Shown: one piece after another, positions 26,459 through 35,174 of the stretch
Layout: the number at the start of each line of letters is the position of its first letter
Numbering within the stretch: the first letter of the stretch is position 1
NCBI GenBank assembly: GCA_963662985.1
Contig: OY760066.1
Span: 1-64,000 of the forward strand
DNA: 64,000 nucleotides
Reading direction: 5' to 3'
DNA from: G963662985 sp963662985
GTDB lineage: Bacteria > Chloroflexota > Anaerolineae > Anaerolineales > UBA11579
The notes under the pieces: model-generated
Databases searched by the model: none
What the model was told of the DNA's origin: nothing
What the model saw: the letters and a program-made list of their open reading frames with translations, nothing else
Position numbers and translations under genes: made by a program

Positions 26459-27262
26459 ATGAATATATTTAAAAACGTAAATAAAAAGAAAGTGGTGATT
26501 GGTCTGATTCACCTAAAACCTCTCCCCGGAACTCCACTCTATAAAGAAGGGGACTTTGAACTTTCCATGGAAAAAGCCATCAAAGATGCCACCGCTTTAT
26601 ATGAAGGTGGTGCAGATGGATGTTTAGTCCAAACTGTCGATAAAATTTATCCATCAGGGAATGATACAGACTATGCCCGTGTAGCGGCTATGGCAGTTAT
26701 TTCAAATGAAGTCAAACGTATCACCGGACCGGAATTTCACCTTGGTGTTCAATTAATGTGGAACTGCCTCACCCCCTCTTTAGCAGTCGCCAAAGTATGC
26801 GGAGCCAGCTTCACCCGCGCCACCGCTATGATGGGCAGCACCGAATCTCAATTCGGACGTTTTGACGCTGACCCTGAAATGGTTCAAAACTATCGCAACA
26901 AAATCAATGCCCAAAATGTAGCCATGATTGCAGAAATTGACGGCTATCACTTCCACGGCATGAAAGATATTTCGATTGCCCAAAGAGCCCATATGGCTAT
27001 GATGGTCGGTGCTGATGCAGTTGAAGTTATGCATGCAGATGAAGAACTCAACAACAAAATGGTGTCAGATATCAAACAAGCCAATCCCAACATCCCCGTC
27101 GTTCTCGGTGGCAAAACCGATCTTGAAAACTGCACTCGCCGAATGGAAAAAGCAGATGCAGTCTTGGTTGGTCGCTGTTTTGAAGGCGATAATTGGGGAG
27201 GCAACATCGACAAATCCATCGTAAAAGAATATGTAGCCATGATTCGTTCGATTGAAAAATAG
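26459..27262 (+). CDS. BtpA/SgcQ-family TIM-barrel protein
   Basis: 267 residues. It starts VVIGLIHLKPLPGTPLY, the BtpA-family signature, and goes through a barrel pattern with GADGCLVQ, GVQLMWNCLTPSLAVAKVCGASF-like strand 4, MIAEIDGYHFHG and IPVVLGGKTDLENC near the phosphate-binding end. Family knowledge: named after a cyanobacterial photosystem-I factor, but in heterotrophs (e.g. sgcQ) these genes sit in sugar operons, and their reaction is not settled; an aldolase- or epimerase-like role is plausible. It is 35 bp after the permease and 9 bp before an SIS enzyme, so it is probably an enzyme of this operon. Confidence 0.85.
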   Translation: MNIFKNVNKKKVVIGLIHLKPLPGTPLYKEGDFELSMEKAIKDATALYEGGADGCLVQTVDKIYPSGNDTDYARVAAMAVISNEVKRITGPEFHLGVQLMWNCLTPSLAVAKVCGASFTRATAMMGSTESQFGRFDADPEMVQNYRNKINAQNVAMIAEIDGYHFHGMKDISIAQRAHMAMMVGADAVEVMHADEELNNKMVSDIKQANPNIPVVLGGKTDLENCTRRMEKADAVLVGRCFEGDNWGGNIDKSIVKEYVAMIRSIEK

Positions 27263-27271
27263 GAGAGAACC

Positions 27272-28405
27272 ATGTTTGAACAACAAAAACCACAATTGAT
27301 CCTAGATCAAATGGAAACCCTCGCAGATATCCATCGTAATGATTTCAAAAAAATCGATGAATCTGTCAAACGATCATTCAACGCCTTAGAGCTTGAATCC
27401 ATTTCTCATGTATATACCGTTGGCGATGGTGATTCTTATCATGCTTCCTTAGCCACCAAAATGGCTTTTAATGAGTATGCCAAAGTTGCCATTTCTCCCA
27501 TGCCTGCTATGCAATTTTTGGAATACGGCGCGGACTATATCCGCAGCAATTTTCCAAATGACAATTTACTCGTAGGCATCTCTGCCTCTGGCGGATCCTC
27601 TCGCGTAGTGCAAGCCCTAGATCGTGCCAAAGAAGCCAACATTGGTCTTCAAACAGCTGCTTTAGTAGGCAACCCTGAATCCAGAGTCGCCAATGCTGCT
27701 CAAAAAATTATTTCATCTCAAATTCCAGAATTGGGTCGTTCCCCCGGCATCCGCACCTACACCGCCTCACTCATGGGCCTAACCTCCTTAGCCATTCGCA
27801 TAGGTGAAATCAAAGGCACCTACCACATGAACCAAGCTAACGAAATTCGCCAAGAAATCGTAGACATGGCAGATATGGTCGAAGCCACCATCCAAGCCGC
27901 CTATCCCGTCGCCGAAGCAGCCGCCCAAGCTTGTGTCAATGCCCCCTTCATCTCCTACGCAGGTAGTGGACCCGCCTTTGGTTCCGCCATGTTTAGTAGC
28001 GCCAAAGTAGTCGAAGCCAGCGGTGTTTTTGCCGTCGGTCAAGACTTAGAAGAATGGGCGCACGTCGAACGCTTTGCCTACCCTCTAGACTTCCCCGTCT
28101 TCATCGTAGCTCCTCCCGGCAAAGGATACTGGCGCGCATTAGAATTAGCCAAAGCAGTCAAAGTCATGGGACATCCTCTCATGGTAGTGGTAGACGAACA
28201 TGACAAAGAATTAGCCGCATTAGCTGATTTTGTCTTCCCCGTCAAAGGTCAAGTGAGAGAAGAACTCAGCCCCTTGCTTTATTATCAATCAGGCACAGTG
28301 TTCTCCTACTATTTAGCTCAAGCTGTTGGTAGAGCAATGTTTATGACCGACAATGAAAAAATAATGAAACTTCGCGAAGAATTGCGCAAACAAATTCAAG
28401 GATAA
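27272..28405 (+). CDS. Double-SIS phosphosugar isomerase/deglycase (copy 1)
   Basis: 377 residues, tandem SIS domains of the GlmS/AgaS/FrlB type. First domain: VGDGDSYHAS, then the phosphate loop SASGGSSRVV. Second domain: SYAGSGPAFGSAMFSSAKVVEA and the catalytic-type segment DLEEWAHVERFAYPLDFPVFIVAPPG. In FrlB such a fold removes the amino acid from fructosamine-6-phosphate, giving glucose-6-phosphate. The substrate here is not established. A paralogue (29898-31043) in the same operon shares most motifs. Confidence 0.85.
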   Translation: MFEQQKPQLILDQMETLADIHRNDFKKIDESVKRSFNALELESISHVYTVGDGDSYHASLATKMAFNEYAKVAISPMPAMQFLEYGADYIRSNFPNDNLLVGISASGGSSRVVQALDRAKEANIGLQTAALVGNPESRVANAAQKIISSQIPELGRSPGIRTYTASLMGLTSLAIRIGEIKGTYHMNQANEIRQEIVDMADMVEATIQAAYPVAEAAAQACVNAPFISYAGSGPAFGSAMFSSAKVVEASGVFAVGQDLEEWAHVERFAYPLDFPVFIVAPPGKGYWRALELAKAVKVMGHPLMVVVDEHDKELAALADFVFPVKGQVREELSPLLYYQSGTVFSYYLAQAVGRAMFMTDNEKIMKLREELRKQIQG

Positions 28406-28408
28406 AAC

Positions 28409-28816
28409 ATGTTTAAACAAATTAATTTAGAAACAACCAAACGACATGATTGGATCAACTTACTAGCCGAAGTGCAAGAAGTAGTCGATGAAAGTGGCAT
28501 CAAAGAAGGTCTTTGCCTCGTCTATAATCCTCACACAACAGCAGGTTTATTTGTCAATTCCTACCTTGATCCAATGACTCCCAAAGATATCATTGAAGAA
28601 TGGGATCGCATCATCCCCACTCGCTATGATTTTAACCATCAAGTAGACACCCCCTCAGACGCAGCCGGGCACGTTAAATCAGCCATGATGGGCATTGAAA
28701 ATTCCTTCATCGTACACGAAGGCAAATTAATGCTTGGTCATTCACAAGGCATCGTCTTTACAGAATTTGATGGCCCTCGCAAACGAAAAGTTTTTGTAAA
28801 AGTAATAGAAGCATAA
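28409..28816 (+). CDS. YjbQ-family (UPF0047) protein
   Basis: 135 residues, the full family length. Motifs: NPHTTAGLFVN, SDAAGHVKSAMMG and LGHSQGIVFTEFDGPRKRKVFV. The usual LGTWQ and NAxAH patterns are altered to LGHSQ and DAAGH, so it is a divergent member. Family knowledge: YjbQ proteins show thiamine-phosphate synthase side-activity but their real role is unknown. It begins 3 bp after the SIS gene, so it is translated with the pathway genes. Confidence 0.87.
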   Translation: MFKQINLETTKRHDWINLLAEVQEVVDESGIKEGLCLVYNPHTTAGLFVNSYLDPMTPKDIIEEWDRIIPTRYDFNHQVDTPSDAAGHVKSAMMGIENSFIVHEGKLMLGHSQGIVFTEFDGPRKRKVFVKVIEA

Positions 28817-28847
28817 CCCAGAACGTTTGTAATTCGTCCTTTTTTTG

Positions 28848-28900
28848 ATGAGATCTATTTTTTCATAGACATCGATCATTGTAACTGAAATAGATCTCAT
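28848..28900 (+). promoter_or_regulatory. 13-bp inverted repeat in the YjbQ-kinase spacer
   Basis: ATGAGATCTATTT (28848-28860) and AAATAGATCTCAT (28888-28900) are exact inverse complements with a 27-nt loop. It is the only spacer over 100 bp inside the operon. It may be a processing hairpin or an internal operator; the loop also contains ATCGAT. Confidence 0.4.
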
Positions 28901-28934
28901 TAAGGATGGATAACTCAGCATAGTAGGTGACAAT

Positions 28935-29879
28935 ATGATAGATTATGTTATTTATGGAAAAATAATAATTGATGACATTCGCCTATTAAATGGCGATATG
29001 GTCTATGAAATTCTGGGGGGCGGAGGTGCGCAAGCAGCTTTTGGTGCTCGTCTTTGGGCAGATTCAGTCGGTATCCTAACTCGTTCAGGTACAGATATCG
29101 AACAAGGTCCCAAAGAAATGCTGCAAGCTATCGGCATAGACCTGCAAGGTTGGATGCAATATCAAGATTTGCCCACCCCGCATGGCTTAATGGCCTATGA
29201 TGAAAATGAATATATGACAGATGATGATGAAATTAGCGTAGCCAAACGGATGAAAAGGCTCAAAGAGACCCTTAAACAAATACTCAGCCGTGACATTCCG
29301 CTTCCAGAAGACTATAAAACACCCAAAGTCATTCATCTCGTAACAGAATTTGTTGACGAAGACATGTCCAACAAAGCCCTTGAAATGAAAAAGAATGGAG
29401 CCATCTATTCACTTGAACCGCTTATAGATTATCGCAAATGGACTAATCAACAAGCAATGATCGACTACTTCCCCAATGTGGATGTAGTCAGCCCAGACTG
29501 GCCATCTGCCAGTGGTTTTGCCAAAAGTGAAGACCCAAAAGAAGTCTTGAAATATTGGTCCAAACTAGGTCCAGCCTGTATTTCTATTCGTAATGGTGTC
29601 AAAGGTTCCTATGTTTGGGATCGAAAAACAGACCAAATGTGGCACATTCCCATTGATAAAGTTGAAGCCATTGACCCCACTGGTTGTGGCAATGCTTACG
29701 CCGGTGGTTTTGCAGTTGGTTGGCATCAATACCAAAACGCAAAAGATGCCGGAGCAGCAGGCACAATCTCTGCTTCCTATATGGCAAAAAGCATTGGTGT
29801 TCTCCCAGTCACAAAAGAGTTGCAAGCAGAAGCACAGCAAAAAAGAGAAGCTTTATTAAAACGAATCCAACCACTATAG
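28935..29879 (+). CDS. PfkB-family (Mak32-like) carbohydrate kinase with Asn at the base position
   Basis: 314 residues, ribokinase-like fold: GGGGAQAAFGARLWADSVGIL near the N-terminus and DPTGCGNAYAGGFAVGW near the C-terminus. The canonical PfkB signature ends in GAGD, whose Asp is the catalytic base; here it is Asn, as also seen in the Mak32-like subgroup. So it may be a slow kinase, use another base, or bind without catalysis. In an frl-type pathway the kinase (FrlD) would phosphorylate the imported substrate before the SIS enzyme acts. No other kinase gene is in the cluster. Confidence 0.8.
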   Translation: MIDYVIYGKIIIDDIRLLNGDMVYEILGGGGAQAAFGARLWADSVGILTRSGTDIEQGPKEMLQAIGIDLQGWMQYQDLPTPHGLMAYDENEYMTDDDEISVAKRMKRLKETLKQILSRDIPLPEDYKTPKVIHLVTEFVDEDMSNKALEMKKNGAIYSLEPLIDYRKWTNQQAMIDYFPNVDVVSPDWPSASGFAKSEDPKEVLKYWSKLGPACISIRNGVKGSYVWDRKTDQMWHIPIDKVEAIDPTGCGNAYAGGFAVGWHQYQNAKDAGAAGTISASYMAKSIGVLPVTKELQAEAQQKREALLKRIQPL

Positions 29880-29897
29880 ATAGAAAGAGTGAGAACA

Positions 29898-31043
29898 ATG
29901 AAACCGATGAAAAAAGACACAATGGAAAAACAGCTCAATTCATTAAGCGCCTTAGTCAAAGCACAATTTCCAATTGTTGTAGAAAAAGTACAACAGCAAT
30001 ATACCAATGATGAATTAAAAAGAATTCATCATATTTACGTAACAGGTGATGGAGACTCATGGCATGCTGCCATGGCAGCAGAAATGGCATTTGATCAATT
30101 TGCCAAAATTAACTACTTCCCTATCCCAGCCATGGAATTTTTAGATTATGGTGCAGACTACATCAACCAAATATTCCCCGGCACTTATTTAGTCATTGGT
30201 GTTTCCGCTTCTGGTGGATCCACAAGAGTAGTTGAATGTTTTGAACGTATGGAAAAAGTGGCCCCTGATGTTGCCACCTTGGGCATCGTCGGCAATCTAG
30301 ATTCAAAAATTGGAAAAGCGGGCAAAAAAGCCCTCTCCGTCGAGATCGCACAATTTGACCCCAGCCCCGGTATCCGCACCTATCTCGCCTCCATGATGGG
30401 CCTTTACGCCCTTGCCATCCAAATTGGTGAAGCTAAAGGTAACCTAACATCTTCTCAAGCAAACAATCTCCGCACTCAATTCACATCCTTAGCTCCCATT
30501 ATCGAAGCGACCCTCAAACATAACAATGAACCCACCCGTCAAGCAGCCCAAGCAATCGCCAAAAAAGACTTTATCTCCTTTGTTGGCAGTGGTCCCAGTC
30601 ATGCAAGTGCCTATTTCTCCAGCGCAAAGGTAGTCGAAGCGGCTGGCATTTTTAGTGCCACCCAAGACTTAGAAGAATGGGCGCATGTCGAAGGATTAGC
30701 CTATCCTTTAGATTTCCCAGTCTATATCGTAGCCCCTAAAGGAAAAAGTTCATGGCGTGCTGAGAAATTGGCTGAATATGCCAAGCTCCTCGGGCATCCA
30801 ATGCTCATCGTAGCTGACCAAAACGACGAAATTATGCGTGCTCAAGCAGATTATTTCTTCCCCATCGTAGGCGAAGTAGACGAAGTATTTAGCCCAGTTG
30901 TAACCCACATCCCCGGCACACTTCTTGCACATCACCTCATCGAAGCCACCCATCGTTTGCCATTTATGATGGATAATCAAGAAGCCACCAAAAGAAGTGA
31001 ATTTGTCACACAACAGATCAAAGAAAAAGATACTGACAACTAG
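29898..31043 (+). CDS. Double-SIS phosphosugar isomerase/deglycase (copy 2)
   Basis: About 381 residues from the ATG at 29898, preceded by AAAGAGTGAG; the GTG at 29889 is part of the ribosome site. Motifs match copy 1: TGDGDSWHAA, SASGGSTRVV, FVGSGPSHASAYFSSAKVVEA (cited in part) and DLEEWAHVEGLAYPLDFPVYIVAP. Identity between the two is clear along the whole length but far from complete, so they probably act on different substrates or form a heteromer. Confidence 0.83.
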   Translation: MKPMKKDTMEKQLNSLSALVKAQFPIVVEKVQQQYTNDELKRIHHIYVTGDGDSWHAAMAAEMAFDQFAKINYFPIPAMEFLDYGADYINQIFPGTYLVIGVSASGGSTRVVECFERMEKVAPDVATLGIVGNLDSKIGKAGKKALSVEIAQFDPSPGIRTYLASMMGLYALAIQIGEAKGNLTSSQANNLRTQFTSLAPIIEATLKHNNEPTRQAAQAIAKKDFISFVGSGPSHASAYFSSAKVVEAAGIFSATQDLEEWAHVEGLAYPLDFPVYIVAPKGKSSWRAEKLAEYAKLLGHPMLIVADQNDEIMRAQADYFFPIVGEVDEVFSPVVTHIPGTLLAHHLIEATHRLPFMMDNQEATKRSEFVTQQIKEKDTDN

Positions 31044-31068
31044 TATTGAATAAACGGATTGGACCCCC

Positions 31069-32034
31069 ATGATCGAAACAAAGAATCTAACAAAAAAATT
31101 CGGAAACTTTACAGCAGTAGAAAATCTTTCTCTATCTATCGACCACGGAGAAAGTTATGGATTTCTTGGTCCAAATGGGTCAGGAAAAACCACTACCATT
31201 TTAATGTTATTGGGGGTCCTAAAACCCACTTCAGGTGAAGTCAAAATTGAAGGGCAATCTGTTCAAACAGATTCCTTCAATTTAAAGAAGAAAATCGGTG
31301 TTGTTGCAGAATATCAAAAATACTATGATGAAATGACAGCCTGGGAATATATTCAATTCTTCGCTGATTTATACGAAGTCGCAGACAAAGAAGCGAAAGC
31401 CAATCTGCTTTTTGATCGCCTTGGTCTAGAAAAATGGAAGAATGTCCTCATCAAAGGCTATTCTACTGGGATGCAGAAAAAACTTGGTTTTGCCAGAGCA
31501 TTAATCCATTCTCCTCAACTCCTAATTTTAGATGAGCCCGTATCTGGCCTAGACCCATTTAGCATCACCCAAGTACGAGAATTATTATTAGACGTTAAAT
31601 CCAAAGGTTGTGCGTTGCTGATTTCATCACACATCCTTTCTGAAATTGAAAAATTAGTCGATCGAGTCGGCATTATCTACAAAGGTAATTTAATCGCTCA
31701 AGATACCATGCAAGGATTGCGACACATGGTTGGTCAGCGCAACTACCTTCAACTTTCATTCAAAACAATCAATCAAGCTCAAATTCAAAACTTTGCGGAT
31801 CTTTCCTTTGTCAAAAAAATAGAAACAAAATCCAATCAGCTCAAATTGTTTATAGACCAAGATACAGAAGAATATAGAGCTGAAATTGGACAATTAATAT
31901 TAAAAAATGACCTAGTTGTTTTAGAGCTAGAAAAGAAAGAACCCAATCTAGAAGAAACATTTATAACGATCACAGAAAACAACTTTAAACAAATAGCAGA
32001 TCAAGTTTCATCCACTGGAGAAAAAAATGAATAA
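31069..32034 (+). CDS. ABC-2-type transporter ATP-binding protein
   Basis: 321 residues with Walker A GPNGSGKTTT, signature YSTGMQKKLGFARAL (TGMQ-type, usual in drug/bacteriocin exporters), Walker B LLILDEPVSGLDP and the switch SSHILSEIE. The ~100-residue C-terminal extension is typical of CcmA-like exporter ATPases. It overlaps the permease gene by 8 bp and starts 25 bp after the SIS gene. Confidence 0.92.
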   Translation: MIETKNLTKKFGNFTAVENLSLSIDHGESYGFLGPNGSGKTTTILMLLGVLKPTSGEVKIEGQSVQTDSFNLKKKIGVVAEYQKYYDEMTAWEYIQFFADLYEVADKEAKANLLFDRLGLEKWKNVLIKGYSTGMQKKLGFARALIHSPQLLILDEPVSGLDPFSITQVRELLLDVKSKGCALLISSHILSEIEKLVDRVGIIYKGNLIAQDTMQGLRHMVGQRNYLQLSFKTINQAQIQNFADLSFVKKIETKSNQLKLFIDQDTEEYRAEIGQLILKNDLVVLELEKKEPNLEETFITITENNFKQIADQVSSTGEKNE

Positions 32035-32875
32035 ACAAAAGATGAAACAACAAATGCACGCAATTCTGGTTTTACAAAAAAGAATGAGTCAAACCAGATT
32101 TTGGGGAGTAGGCATATTTTTAGTCATGTCAATCTCCTTCATTATTGCTTCAGTCCTTTTGATCAATCAATTAAATTACACCCAAACCAACACCATCTTG
32201 CTTGAAAAAGAAATAATGTTAATTCCTTTGATTATCAATGCAATATTGATTGCCCTATACTTATCCTTTTCTTCGATGGTACAAATTGCCCGTGAATATG
32301 AACAAGGTACCTATGAATTACTACTCTACGGGCCAATGGATGAAAAAACATTCTTATTGGGCTATTTTATTTCACAGATAAAAATATTTTTGATCTGTCT
32401 CTTAGCAACTATCCTATGGACTTTAATTTGTATCCGTCAATTAAACTTAGCCCTTCAACCAGAATTGTTTTTAATCTTCCTCCTCTCGTTATTGATGACC
32501 ACCCAACTCATTTCATTCGGAATCCTCTTTGCTTCCATCAGCAGAAACACCCGCACATCAGTCATATATTTTAGTTTGACAATGCTCTTCCTTGCTGGCA
32601 TCGCCTTAGCAGACACCATCATCTCTCGCTTAGTCACCATCACAGTTTCAACCGCAAACGACCCACTTTTAATTGTCCGTGATGTCCTAGCAACAATCAA
32701 TAGTGTCATTCAATGGGTTTCGCCTTTTTCATTAATGGTCAATGCCATCAATGCAGCCTTAGATCAAGTCTGGTCAATTTTCACCTTCAATTCAGTCTTA
32801 ATCCTCATTGAAATTATCCTTCTCCTATCCATCAGTATTTGGACAATTCGCAGAAAAGGAGTACGTGCCGCATGA
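32027..32875 (+). CDS. ABC-2-type transporter permease
   Basis: 282 residues with six membrane segments. The stretch REYEQGTYELLLYGPMDEKTFLLGYF is the ABC-2 cytoplasmic coupling helix (EKExGTlExLL-type). It pairs with the ATPase upstream (8-bp overlap). The exported substrate is unknown. Its stop overlaps the next ATG by 4 bp. Confidence 0.88.
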   Translation: MNKQKMKQQMHAILVLQKRMSQTRFWGVGIFLVMSISFIIASVLLINQLNYTQTNTILLEKEIMLIPLIINAILIALYLSFSSMVQIAREYEQGTYELLLYGPMDEKTFLLGYFISQIKIFLICLLATILWTLICIRQLNLALQPELFLIFLLSLLMTTQLISFGILFASISRNTRTSVIYFSLTMLFLAGIALADTIISRLVTITVSTANDPLLIVRDVLATINSVIQWVSPFSLMVNAINAALDQVWSIFTFNSVLILIEIILLLSISIWTIRRKGVRAA

Positions 32876-34188
32876 AAAAGAAAAACACGTTTCGATGGAG
32901 TATATCTCTTTTAATTATCATCCTTCTCCTCACAATTGTTGTCCAAGTATTCGCAGTTGACACAGATGAGTTTGTATACGCCGGGAATTATTACAATGGC
33001 ATCACCTATTCAAGCAACTTCATTCCTCCCAAAACAAACGCGATTTATCTATTAGCCAACGAAGATAGCATTCTTAGCGCTCGCCTCACAGAAACTTATT
33101 ATTGGCCCCTAACCAATGAAATTAAAGCAAGCTGGGATAAGCAAAATGAACCAGTCCAAGGTCAACTAGAAATTCTACAAAATGGTCAGATCATCTCAGT
33201 CCTTGAACGCACCAATTACACCATTCAATACGATGCCAATGATATGTTCGGCACAATTGAATTATATGTCGGCGAAGAAGCCATAGCCTCTCGCATAGCT
33301 TTTGAACAAGCCCAATTAGATTATCGAGAAGCCTTGCAAGCCTATAACGAAGCTTACAATGAATACGAAGCAGCCTTAACTGCATTTATGGATAAAGTGA
33401 GGGAAGAAAATCTCACCGTCTCAGAAGAAGATTTTCCAACAGAACCACAAAAATCTGAAGATATGTCCCTCTACTCAACAAATCTTCTGCAAGGATTTTT
33501 AATCAATTTGCCAGTTGGAAACTACACCATTCAATTCCGTTTACCAGACGGTAGCATCCAAGAAAATAGTAAAAAAGAGCTCACCATATTTGAAGCCATT
33601 CAAGATGGGATAGGATATACCGTATTCTCAAAAGATCGCTGGACAATTGATGAATCAAATGAAGAAGAAAGCCAAATAATTTATACAACCAAAGAAAATA
33701 CAATTTTTCTCCAACCTTATCATCAAAAACAATATAACGAGCTTTATTATCTTCGTATGGCAGATCCACAAGAAACCTCAGCCAGAAAAGATCGAGCAAT
33801 TTGGATGCCATTTTCAGACCTAACCGATTTGAATTTACTTATCTCAAACAATAAAACCGAAAGCACAATTTCTGAAACCGATTATTATGTCCAACAAACC
33901 AAAGGATACACCCTCGGCTATGACATTCTAAAATTTGATCCAGAAACAATGGATACAATCAGTTTTTCAGCATATGGCATTGACGCATCATATGCCGGTC
34001 AGGTAATTAATATTCAAGCCACGGATAGTGAAGGAAATCTGCTCCCTAGTAGTGCTCGCGAAATAAGAGTAATTAATATACAACGCACATGGGTAGTGTA
34101 TGTCTTAGCCGTCCTCCCAATTCTTCTTGGAATTGTTTTTCTATATTCTCGCCGCAAGAATGTTCGAAATGAAAAAATAATTGCATAA
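32872..34188 (+). CDS. Membrane-anchored extracytoplasmic protein linked to the ABC-2 exporter
   Basis: 438 residues from the ATGA overlap at 32872. An N-terminal signal-anchor (WSISLLIIILLLTIVVQVFA) is followed by a ~370-residue outer domain and a C-terminal membrane helix (VVYVLAVLPILLGIVFLY) with a basic cytoplasmic tail RRKNVRNEK. The outer domain includes an acidic Tyr/Glu/Ala-rich helix (AQLDYREALQAYNEAYNEYEA, cited in part) and Ig-like strands. I recognise no family. Translational coupling to the permease suggests it is a third subunit of the exporter, for example a periplasmic adaptor or substrate receptor. Confidence 0.7.
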   Translation: MKKKNTFRWSISLLIIILLLTIVVQVFAVDTDEFVYAGNYYNGITYSSNFIPPKTNAIYLLANEDSILSARLTETYYWPLTNEIKASWDKQNEPVQGQLEILQNGQIISVLERTNYTIQYDANDMFGTIELYVGEEAIASRIAFEQAQLDYREALQAYNEAYNEYEAALTAFMDKVREENLTVSEEDFPTEPQKSEDMSLYSTNLLQGFLINLPVGNYTIQFRLPDGSIQENSKKELTIFEAIQDGIGYTVFSKDRWTIDESNEEESQIIYTTKENTIFLQPYHQKQYNELYYLRMADPQETSARKDRAIWMPFSDLTDLNLLISNNKTESTISETDYYVQQTKGYTLGYDILKFDPETMDTISFSAYGIDASYAGQVINIQATDSEGNLLPSSAREIRVINIQRTWVVYVLAVLPILLGIVFLYSRRKNVRNEKIIA

Positions 34189-34217
34189 TCAACATAGAGT
34201 TATCAAAGCAGGGCAGA

Positions 34218-35174
34218 ATGAGCAAAAATAGAATAAAAGCAATTGCAACAACACTGGCAATCCTTTTATGTATGTCAGTAGGTAGCATATTAACAAAAAT
34301 ATCCTTTAGCACAGTTTCTCCATATACTTTTGTCTATATGACTATCTTAATCGGAATGATAGCACTTTCCATCTATACATTTGTTATCCGCCGAGAAAAA
34401 ATTCCCTTTGAAAAAATTTCAAAGAACACATGGTGGTTGATTTTTCAAATTGGCTTTTTTAACTTTGTCACCGGTCGTCTTGGCGTTCTTGCCTTTGCCT
34501 ATTTGCCCGTCACCACCAAAACCTATATTTCTAACTTTGTAGGGTTTTTAACAATGGCAATGAGCTGTATTATCCTCAAAGAACTCCCCACGTTTTATCA
34601 AATTTTAGGAGCTGTGATTGCCTTTTCAGGTCTCCGTGTATTTTTCAACACACCTCCCCAAGGAGGGGAATGGATTGGAATACTCATGGTAATTGGTAGT
34701 ATTTTTAGCATTGCCTATACCAACAACATCGCCAGAAAAGTTGCTGTCGACACAAATAATCAGATTAGCAATCTCATCATTTCCACATTAGCAATGCTCA
34801 TGGGTGGTTCATTGATGGTAATCACCTGCATATTTATTGATGGATTTCCACCAAAAATATCAACCGGTTTTGATTGGGTCGTCATAATCTATACAGGTGT
34901 TGTCACTTCTGCTTTAGGGTTAACCGTTTGGAATTCCATTCTTCGCACATTGCGTTCATACGAAGCAAGCATCTTAGGAGCCACCAGCATCATTTGGACC
35001 TCGATTTTGGCAGTTTTAATCCTGAACGAACATTTAGGAAAAAATCAAATTATCGGCATTGCCATGATGATGGTCGGCATTGTTTTGGTACAAGTGAGAA
35101 AAAAATTTCCTCTTTTTAAAAATAAAAAAATAGAAAATGCAAACGTCGTGTTGGAGAGCAGTGAAAATGAATGA
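34218..35174 (+). CDS. EamA/DMT-superfamily transporter
   Basis: 318 residues with ten membrane segments in two EamA repeats (about 5-145 and 155-290). Typical EamA features are visible: the end-of-repeat KELPTFYQILGAVIAFSGL and LNEHLGKNQIIGIAMMMVGI pairs. Family members export or import small metabolites such as amino acids or sugars. It starts 29 bp after the exporter accessory gene, in the same unit. Confidence 0.85.
   Translation: MSKNRIKAIATTLAILLCMSVGSILTKISFSTVSPYTFVYMTILIGMIALSIYTFVIRREKIPFEKISKNTWWLIFQIGFFNFVTGRLGVLAFAYLPVTTKTYISNFVGFLTMAMSCIILKELPTFYQILGAVIAFSGLRVFFNTPPQGGEWIGILMVIGSIFSIAYTNNIARKVAVDTNNQISNLIISTLAMLMGGSLMVITCIFIDGFPPKISTGFDWVVIIYTGVVTSALGLTVWNSILRTLRSYEASILGATSIIWTSILAVLILNEHLGKNQIIGIAMMMVGIVLVQVRKKFPLFKNKKIENANVVLESSENE

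Noticed and set aside
26780..27295. Several overlapping minus- and plus-strand open frames inside the BtpA and SIS genes
   Set aside because: They are shadows of well-supported coding frames with clear protein motifs, have no ribosome sites, and encode low-complexity or unlikely proteins.
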